Source of the DNA: an uncultured Verrucomicrobia subdivision 3 bacterium
GTDB taxonomy: Bacteria > Verrucomicrobiota > Verrucomicrobiia > Limisphaerales > UBA11358
Direction: 5' to 3'
NCBI GenBank assembly: GCA_903884535.1
Contig: CAISEZ010000093.1
Location: 1-37,695 of the forward strand
Length of the DNA: 37,695 bases
Every line of letters starts with the position of its first letter. Within the stretch, counting starts at the first letter, position 1. The notes beneath the pieces were generated by a model that saw only the letters and a program-made list of their open reading frames with translations, was not told where the DNA came from and did no database searches. Of this stretch, positions 33,201 through 37,695 are shown in pieces. A program made the position numbers and the translations under genes.

Positions 33201-33696
33201 TCCGCACGCCGTCTTCACCGAGGCGATGCTCAAGCCGGAATTGCAGTCGAAAGAAATTTTCGCGGACGGCATGGACAACATCGTCGCCACGCAGAAGCGC
33301 GTCTCCCAAATGTATTTTGACGACGGCAGCATTGCGCAGGCGTGCCCGCCGATGCAAGTGCTGTTGCACATCATGCGCAACGACGAGTGGGACGGAAAAT
33401 CGCTCGACCATGCCGACGTGCGGAAATTATTCACGCGCGAACATCTGCTGGCGAGCGACTGGTATGCGGCGCGGCTGGCGGCCAAACAGAAAGTGGACCG
33501 CGCGCTGTGGAAACGGCACGTCGAGTATCTGAACCAGTTTTTGCGCCGGCCGAATTACGCCGACGTTTCGGAAACGCTCGGCATCGCCGACCGTTTGTCG
33601 CAGGCGCGCAAGACGCTCGAAACCGTCGAGTCGCCGGAGTATTTGAAGAAACTCGCCGGCACGCTCGGCGCGGAGCCGGTTGACTCGTATCTGTGA
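30289..33696 (+). CDS. Putative PPi-type phosphoenolpyruvate carboxykinase
   Basis: An 1,135-residue soluble protein with no signal peptide. Length and several blocks agree with the PPi-dependent PEPCK family known from Propionibacterium and Entamoeba, and present in some Verrucomicrobia: TGHTGCIILAPHL (about residue 247), ADNYFGYCKKEVKTQ (about 314), GKSPSTTGAGSEGALTKG (about 845) and a DLNNALVAWI segment. That enzyme interconverts oxaloacetate plus pyrophosphate with PEP, CO2 and phosphate, and is unrelated in length to the 550-620 residue GTP or ATP enzymes. The assignment is from memory of motifs, not a search; otherwise it is a conserved protein of unknown function. It is transcribed alone, divergent from the PEP-CTERM gene across 231 bp that should hold both promoters. 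Confidence 0.6.
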   Translation: MNSQLPAHLIAHINVKLALIGCQPVPMKGDKEFVEIAAAMAAQSREKDRLLGSHLCPADQRIQTFLYDYLQDVPAPKLPTRTFTLDRAGLARVLSLPVDREDFSSDIINSYRVKQGVLHNPKSDRRTTAGIFHVCEGGLPIPDDKLGVPKATFAKILAHALTPPKELLKLPFTSTQPKPAECFVSLLLRPLVCPAVPGFISEKSMEVRFFVPGNLVSNLDFVEAIFTNGGDPLLPENDAALDSEHWTGHTGCIILAPHLTKLTKKSVGLPAFDQATERQKRDGMCWKKEDELYNGGNAFKLTCRDETGVILTIIADNYFGYCKKEVKTQLSYAANLFGLTEEEHAGGALVFQSYDLGEEFSGEVHVRQTGHTFDEMAAQFGEVMDVRSDGWALDKKFPAITYVPHDAYFDLHTQKVSWTNEAGEHSIKLSPEKTYVRPSGYQVRMEKPPGFGRQWRLVGTVAEGTFCHKPSTVSGGGKSEISKPITDAILTGSIFVADFKTDFERVAELIDRDYSNRFAEKTKVDHRAVLSPERSLGSVIKLLTPDEHDYTPGYNAWLASVPQHVKELVFVVKRYFKPAWGKDWPDHFSVDIVNGTPGNELKCDNKKLVTTYLRVGFDADGAWRTFGLRKDFHPAVKVQMEDDITASTVVPAAALENLPPATDKNLSVKFVQNCEQRLFQRPDDAIHRGYDKQAENDFVQPDNFFSNYEPLTPAKARDMVEDALGFHQFTEPMQAFIREIAKTGEPEFFVCTANPRLVDGKPTKNPRYLQKRPDVVRAQETYTAEICARLRRRVPPNLPFYTPVNVLLPGRRNNPPEPGVRSLACYNPVHFFELPELFMEFICSMTGKSPSTTGAGSEGALTKGPFNALPPIMDLNNALVAWILCGHHGFVTAAGYVGPNVRVDHDVSLIVPEVWCRLTAEERDPKFLIANRFLEKCQDFEHGDKKVLASRLGWRINARFVHAFFGRVFNHPHAVFTEAMLKPELQSKEIFADGMDNIVATQKRVSQMYFDDGSIAQACPPMQVLLHIMRNDEWDGKSLDHADVRKLFTREHLLASDWYAARLAAKQKVDRALWKRHVEYLNQFLRRPNYADVSETLGIADRLSQARKTLETVESPEYLKKLAGTLGAEPVDSYL

Positions 33697-33727
33697 TGGA
33701 ACCGGCCGCCGGGCGGGTGCGGCAAAT

Positions 33728-34312
33728 TTATTTTTGCGGCAACGTGCGCACGTCCACCGCGTCCATGCCGGCGGACCGGATTGCCTGCATGCCCAAATCC
33801 GTGTCTTCGTAGCCCCGGCAAAATTTCGGGTCCACACCGATGCGCCGCGCGGCTTCCAGAAAAATATCCGGCGCCGGTTTCTGGTGCTTCACCATTTCGC
33901 TGGTCACCACGGCGTCAAACAGATGCCGGATTTTCAAATGCTCCAGCACGCTGACGATAATCGGCTGCGTGCCGCCCGAGGCGACCGCCATCGGAATTTT
34001 CCCAAAATTTGCCTTCGCGATTTCCACGACGGCGTGAATCGGTTCGACCTGCAGCATTAGCGGCAGATACGCCTCCTCTTTTTCATGCGCCACGGCGATG
34101 TGGTCGAGCGAACGTTCTTGCTCCGCCGCCAGCATCTTCAAAATATCGCGCGATGGCACGCCGCCGAGTGAATAAAAACGGTCCTCGGGAAAATGCAATC
34201 CGTGCCGCTGCGTGATCATCTGCCACGCGTGCCAGTGCAGCGGCATCGTGTCGGCCAGCGTGCCGTCGCAGTCAAAAACCAGTCCTTTCGGCTCAAAATT
34301 CGTAAGTTTCAT
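33728..34312 (-). CDS. HAD superfamily phosphatase (beta-phosphoglucomutase / YqaB-like)
   Basis: A 194-residue HAD-IA hydrolase. Motif I is VFDCDGTLADTMPLHWHAW with nucleophile D14 and general acid D16; motif II is AVASGG; motif III lies in HQKPAPDIFLEA; motif IV is GYEDTDLGMQA. The PLHWHAW cap segment resembles YqaB-type sugar phosphatases (fructose-1-phosphate and related compounds). The substrate cannot be fixed by eye. Its ATG overlaps the TGA of the upstream hydrolase gene by four bases; it is the last gene of the prfA operon and convergent with the putative PEPCK gene. Confidence 0.88.
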   Translation of the reverse strand: MKLTNFEPKGLVFDCDGTLADTMPLHWHAWQMITQRHGLHFPEDRFYSLGGVPSRDILKMLAAEQERSLDHIAVAHEKEEAYLPLMLQVEPIHAVVEIAKANFGKIPMAVASGGTQPIIVSVLEHLKIRHLFDAVVTSEMVKHQKPAPDIFLEAARRIGVDPKFCRGYEDTDLGMQAIRSAGMDAVDVRTLPQK

Positions 34313-35184
34313 TTTAAATTTGTGTCGAAAAAATCCAGAACGGCCTGTTTGTATTTGTCGGGAGCAAAATCCCGCAAGTCTTGATGGCGCGCCCCCTCAA
34401 AGGGAACAAACAATTTTGGCTCTGCTGCGCTATCAAAAATCTGCCGGGCCTCGCTGAATTTAGTTTCTTGGTCGGCCGTGCCGGCCAGAAAAAGTTTTGG
34501 CGCTTTGATTTTTGCCACTGCAACAATGGGTCTCAAATCATCTAAGCCGCAGCCGATTCGCGGCTCGATTTGAGCTGTCAACAAAGGCGATAAGCAGCGG
34601 CCGAGCGGTCCGAGCCGGATTTCAATCCGATCTTTCGTTGCCGTCACAACATCGGGAAACATCATCTCCAGCACCATTGCCTGCACATCCAGCGGCGGGT
34701 TCGCCAGAGCCGCCGCCGCCGCGCCCAACGAGACGCCAATTACACCGATGGGTTTTCCGGGAAACCGTTTTTGGACAAATTCCACCGCCGCCTGCGAATC
34801 GCGACTCTCAAGAAATCCCAGCGTGATTTGTTTGCCGACGCTTTCGCCGTGCGCCTGAAAATCGAAAAGCAAAACCTCGTAGCCGGCCTGGGACAGCAAT
34901 TTTGCACGTTGGACCAATGTTGATTTATCCGCACGAATGCCATGTTGCAAAATCACCACGGCGCGATTGGTCGTGGTTTGAAGCAGCCAGCCGTGAATCA
35001 TCGCGCCACTCGCGCTTGAAAAACTGACCGGCTCAACCGCCAAATCATTTGGCTGCGGGACCGGATGATTGGCGGATGCGCAAAGCGCACCGCCGACAAC
35101 CCACGATGCCATCAGGCCCAAAACAAGCCCGACGAGTAACCAGCGGCAAACAGATTTCCACTGGCGCTGAATTAATTGAATCAT
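34309..35184 (-). CDS. Membrane-anchored alpha/beta hydrolase
   Basis: A 291-residue protein with one N-terminal membrane helix or uncleaved signal (about residues 14-35), then an alpha/beta-hydrolase fold. The oxyanion region is VVILQHGIRADKST, the nucleophile elbow is GVSLGA with S152, the acid is D238 in AGTADQET and the catalytic histidine is H267 in GARHQDL. It resembles YqkD/BAAT-like serine hydrolases facing the periplasm; the substrate is unknown. It is tied by 4-bp overlaps both to prfA upstream and to the HAD gene downstream. In many bacteria prmC follows prfA, but here this gene takes that place. Confidence 0.88.
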   Translation of the reverse strand: MIQLIQRQWKSVCRWLLVGLVLGLMASWVVGGALCASANHPVPQPNDLAVEPVSFSSASGAMIHGWLLQTTTNRAVVILQHGIRADKSTLVQRAKLLSQAGYEVLLFDFQAHGESVGKQITLGFLESRDSQAAVEFVQKRFPGKPIGVIGVSLGAAAAALANPPLDVQAMVLEMMFPDVVTATKDRIEIRLGPLGRCLSPLLTAQIEPRIGCGLDDLRPIVAVAKIKAPKLFLAGTADQETKFSEARQIFDSAAEPKLFVPFEGARHQDLRDFAPDKYKQAVLDFFDTNLK

Positions 35185-36260
35185 AGCGCCAACGCCGCCA
35201 GCTTTTCTTCCATCTCTTGCGTAATCAGCGGGCCGATCAAGCCGTCCAGTTCGCCGTCAATCACGTTCGCCAGATTGTAAAGTGTGAGTTCGACACGGTG
35301 ATCCGTGACGCGGTTCTGCGGAAAATTGTAGGTGCGGATTTTTTCACTGCGGTCGCCCGTGCCGACCTGGTCCTTGCGGTGCGCCGCGTATTTCGCGTTT
35401 TCCTCGGCGATTTTGATGTCGAGCAAACGCGAGCGCAGCACGGTCATCGCCTGGATTTTATTTTTCTGTTGGGAACGCTGGTCCGCGCAGCGCACGATCA
35501 TGCCGGTCGGCTTGTGGATAATTTGCACCGCCGAATCCGTCGTGTTCACGCCCTGACCGCCTTTGCCGGACGCGCGACAGACATTGACTTCGATTTCCTC
35601 CGGCTTGATTTCCACGTCCACTTCTTCGGCTTCCGGTAATACGGCAACCGTCGTCGTGCTTGTGTGAATTCTTCCCTGGGCTTCCGTCGCCGGCACGCGC
35701 TGCACGCGATGCACGCCGCTCTCGTATTTCAGGCGTTTGTAAACATCCTGCCCGTTGACCTGAAAAATAATTTCCTTGAAGCCGCCGAGATCCGAGGAAT
35801 TGGAATCCAGCGTCTCGGTTTTCCAGCCTTGCGTTTCGCAGTAGCGCGAATACATCCGATACAAATCCGCCGCGAACAACGCCGATTCTGAGCCGCCCGC
35901 GCCGGCGCGGATTTCAATGATCGTGTTGCGCGAATCCGTCGGGTTCGGCGGCACCAACCCAAATTGAATGGCCTGCGCCAGTTTTTTTTCTTCGGCTTCT
36001 AGCCGCGCAATTTCATCACGGGCCATCTGCGCCATTTCCGATTCCGGCAGTTCACTTTTGAGCAGCGCGCGGTTTTCCTCCAGATCGGCGAGCGCTTTGA
36101 AAAAATTGTCACCGGTCGCGACCAGTTCCTTGAGCCGGGAATATTCCCGCGACAATTCCTGCGCGCGCTGGGCGTTGTCAAACACCTTCGGATCGCTCAA
36201 CGCGGCTTCGATTTCCGTGTAGCGTTTGCGAAATTTTTCGATGTGCGGGCGCAGTTCCAT
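35181..36260 (-). CDS. prfA: Peptide chain release factor 1
   Basis: A 359-residue class I release factor. The GGQ motif that triggers peptidyl-tRNA hydrolysis is at 234-236 (SGKGGQGVNTTDSAVQ). The tripeptide that reads stop codons is PAT (190-192, in VQRVPATEAQGRIHTS), the RF1 type for UAA/UAG and not the SPF of RF2. Length and the N-terminal helical domain are standard. It ends with an ATGA overlap with the hydrolase gene and lies downstream of rpmE, a common arrangement. Confidence 0.97.
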   Translation of the reverse strand: MELRPHIEKFRKRYTEIEAALSDPKVFDNAQRAQELSREYSRLKELVATGDNFFKALADLEENRALLKSELPESEMAQMARDEIARLEAEEKKLAQAIQFGLVPPNPTDSRNTIIEIRAGAGGSESALFAADLYRMYSRYCETQGWKTETLDSNSSDLGGFKEIIFQVNGQDVYKRLKYESGVHRVQRVPATEAQGRIHTSTTTVAVLPEAEEVDVEIKPEEIEVNVCRASGKGGQGVNTTDSAVQIIHKPTGMIVRCADQRSQQKNKIQAMTVLRSRLLDIKIAEENAKYAAHRKDQVGTGDRSEKIRTYNFPQNRVTDHRVELTLYNLANVIDGELDGLIGPLITQEMEEKLAALAL

Positions 36261-36282
36261 TTTAATTGCGGCAAATTACAGC

Positions 36283-36299
36283 GGCGGTCTGTGACCGCC
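36283..36299. repeat. Short palindromic repeat upstream of prfA
   Basis: GGCGGTC and GACCGCC form a 7-bp stem around a 3-base loop, followed on the plus strand by a run of A. It lies 23 bp upstream of the prfA start and would fold in the prfA leader. It looks like one of the small palindromic repeats scattered through such genomes; a regulatory role is unproven. Confidence 0.4.
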
Positions 36300-36342
36300 A
36301 AAAAATTTGACGGCGATCTCCGAGCGCCGCCACAAAAAAGCA

Positions 36343-36381
36343 ACCGCCCGCAGCCCCGAAAACTTCGGCGCTGCGGGCGGT
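36343..36381 (-). terminator. Rho-independent terminator of rpmE
   Basis: A perfect 12-bp GC-rich stem (ACCGCCCGCAGC with GCTGCGGGCGGT) carries an extra 5-bp inner stem (CCGAA/TTCGG). On the minus strand it is followed by TTGCTTTTTT. It lies 13 bp after the rpmE stop and should separate rpmE from prfA transcription. Confidence 0.88.
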
Positions 36382-36394
36382 GAGCTGATCAAAG

Positions 36395-36637
36395 CTAAAC
36401 TTTTTTCTTTTTGACCGCGGCGGCAGCCTGAGCGGCGGCCGTTTTGGCGGCGCGCTGTTGGAACTTGTCCACGCGACCGGCAGTGTCCACGAACTTTTGC
36501 TGACCCGTGTAAAACGGATGGCAGGCATTGCAGATGCCGATGACGATGCTGGGCTTGGTGGAACGCGTTTTGATCACGTTGCCGCAGGCGCAACGGATTT
36601 CGGCGTCGATATATTTCGGATGGATGTCCGTCTTCAT
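36395..36637 (-). CDS. rpmE: 50S ribosomal protein L31 (zinc-binding form)
   Basis: An 80-residue L31 beginning MKTDIHPKY, with the zinc ligands C16, C18, C36 and C39 (RCACGN and [12 protein letters not shown]) and the family motif [16 protein letters not shown]. This is the cysteine-bearing C+ type that stores zinc and is replaced by a C- paralogue under zinc limitation in many bacteria. The last 15 residues are an Ala/Lys-rich tail. A strong terminator follows. Confidence 0.96.
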   Translation of the reverse strand: MKTDIHPKYIDAEIRCACGNVIKTRSTKPSIVIGICNACHPFYTGQQKFVDTAGRVDKFQQRAAKTAAAQAAAAVKKKKV

Positions 36638-36731
36638 AAAATGGTCGGGAAGAATATCAGGGAATGTCGGGATGACAAGAGAGAAATTAAGTCCACGCCG
36701 GCTCGCTGGCCGGGTGTTTAACCGGCGTGCC

Positions 36732-37514
36732 CTAGCCGCCCAATTGAATGGTCATGCCTTCCCGCGCGGCTTCAACCTTCAATTTTCCGCGCAGCTTTTT
36801 CACCAGATTGCGCGCGTGCTTGAGAAACGCATCGATTCTTTTGTCGTCGTGATACGGATCGTGGTGGAACAGGACGAGCTTTTTCACGCCGGCTTTGAGT
36901 GCGAGCGCCACGGAATCATCCACGCAGCCGTGGCCCCAGCCGGTATGCTGCTTATATTCAGCGCGGTCGTATTGAGAATCGAGGATCAGCACATCGGCGT
37001 CGCGGATGAATTCAATCATGTCGCGGTCGTCGCCGCCGGGACGCGGCTCGGTGTCGGGAAAAAAACAGATCAAACCGTCGGGCGTCAGCAGCCGGTAGCC
37101 GACGGTGACGCCGGGATGGTTGGCTCGCTTGGCGCGGACGAGGACGTTGCCGATGGCGAAATTAAAATCGCGCAACTCTTCGATTTCAATGTTGCTGGGC
37201 AGCTTGGAAAACGGGACGGGAAAGTAGGTGCTTTCCATCTGGCCGGTGAGCGCGGTGACGAGGCTGTTGCGGGCGCCTTCGCAGCCGCAGATGCGCAGGC
37301 GGCAGCGGGCATTGTAGATCGGCGCAAAGAAAGGCAGCCCCTGGATATGATCCCAATGCGTGTGTGAAATCAGCAGCGTGAGGTTTTGCGGCTTCTTTTT
37401 GAATTCCGCCATGAGCGCCAAGCCGAGTTCGCGCAATCCGGTGCCGCCATCAAGGATGACAATATCCTTCCCGTGACGGATTTCGACGCAGGTGGTGTTG
37501 CCGCCGTAACGCAC
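36732..37514 (-). CDS. MBL-fold metallo-hydrolase, start uncertain
   Basis: A metallo-beta-lactamase-fold protein of 260 residues from the GTG at 37514. The metal site is visible: [10 protein letters not shown], a DTEP segment, LILDSQYD, and a C-terminal [10 protein letters not shown]. It resembles the RNase Z/cyclic-nucleotide phosphodiesterase-like branch. The typical first strand of this family (KFWGVRGSIPTPGPG) is encoded in the same frame upstream of the GTG, at about 37,515-37,562, but between it and the in-frame TAG at 37595-37593 there is no ATG, GTG or TTG. Either the gene starts at a rare codon (for example ATC), or a small indel has cut off its true start. It lies 94 bp upstream of rpmE. 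Confidence 0.8.
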   Translation of the reverse strand: MRYGGNTTCVEIRHGKDIVILDGGTGLRELGLALMAEFKKKPQNLTLLISHTHWDHIQGLPFFAPIYNARCRLRICGCEGARNSLVTALTGQMESTYFPVPFSKLPSNIEIEELRDFNFAIGNVLVRAKRANHPGVTVGYRLLTPDGLICFFPDTEPRPGGDDRDMIEFIRDADVLILDSQYDRAEYKQHTGWGHGCVDDSVALALKAGVKKLVLFHHDPYHDDKRIDAFLKHARNLVKKLRGKLKVEAAREGMTIQLGG

Positions 37515-37626
37515 CGTGCCCGGTCCCGGCGTGGGAATAGAGCCGCGGACGCCCCAGAATTTGATGTGCGTGCCGTTCTTGATGCAACGACTCTAGCCCA
37601 GCCGGGGCGGAAAATAAAATGGAAAA

Positions 37627-37695
37627 TCAAAGCCGCCTTTTTTCGAGCGCCGGCCGGCGGCGGTTTTTGGCTTCCAGCGATGATGAATTGGAAAA
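37627..37695 (-). CDS. Possible C-terminal end of an upstream gene, partial
   Basis: A minus-strand frame enters from the right edge and ends at a TGA at 37629-37627. Its 22 residues are basic and helical (SSLEAKNRRRPALEKRRL). They could be the tail of the gene upstream of the MBL-fold hydrolase, but nothing in them is diagnostic. Confidence 0.25.
   Translation of the reverse strand, partial: FSNSSSLEAKNRRRPALEKRRL

Noticed and set aside
31303..33411. A 702-codon open frame antisense to the putative PEPCK gene
   Set aside because: Its composition (Arg/His/Val-rich, no recognisable motifs) is that of a shadow frame of a GC-rich gene; the plus-strand protein has coherent conserved blocks.

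Overview
The window reads as a chromosomal segment of a Verrucomicrobiota bacterium, probably of the Pedosphaera/Limisphaerales kind. The clues are a PEP-CTERM protein, a giant secreted protein built of autotransporter-associated beta-strand (PATR) repeats, a very long protein that I read as a pyrophosphate-type PEP carboxykinase, and short intergenic repeats of the 'cgcgttaattcg' and 'cacgcaaaggcgcaaag' style. The taxonomic call is inference from gene content; I could not run a search.

Bases 1 to about 7,320 look like the right-hand part of a decaying integrated mobile element. It holds a zinc-ribbon/GTPase-type gene running off the left edge, a restriction-endonuclease remnant, an HTH/coiled-coil protein sitting in a cluster of TTCCGAA heptamers, a RuvC-like nuclease head to head with a DUF6166 gene, a MobF relaxase remnant, a small protein translationally coupled to a Y-family DNA polymerase, and a large serine recombinase. 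The right boundary can be placed: just past the recombinase lies the first 33 or so codons of comM/yifB on the minus strand, cut off abruptly. The element therefore appears to have inserted into comM.

Bases 7,515-12,189 are a molybdenum-cofactor operon on the plus strand: moaA, a TSUP (TauE/SafE) transporter, moaD, a moaE-moeA fusion whose linker looks like captured intergenic repeat DNA, moaC and mogA. It ends in a strong hairpin shared with the convergent giant PATR protein (12,247-17,706, minus).

Bases 17,967-29,089 are all minus strand. They hold an AraC regulator with a PocR-type sensor domain, then a four-gene signalling unit transcribed from 26,070 down to 19,114: a MASE1 hybrid histidine kinase, a kinase/GAF/PP2C fusion, a stand-alone receiver, and a WecG/TagA-like domain fused to two STAS domains. 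This has every part of a partner-switching circuit, with the output being a glycosyltransferase-like protein that has lost several conserved active-site residues. It is the best candidate for an undescribed system here. Upstream of it is a large membrane protein with TPR repeats.

Bases 29,269-30,057 encode a PEP-CTERM protein split by one in-frame amber codon. Divergent from it is the putative PPi-PEPCK (30,289-33,696, plus). The right end (33,728-37,695, minus) carries housekeeping genes: an MBL-fold hydrolase with an unusual 5' end, rpmE (L31) with a strong terminator, prfA, an alpha/beta hydrolase and a HAD phosphatase, the last three joined by 4-bp stop/start overlaps.
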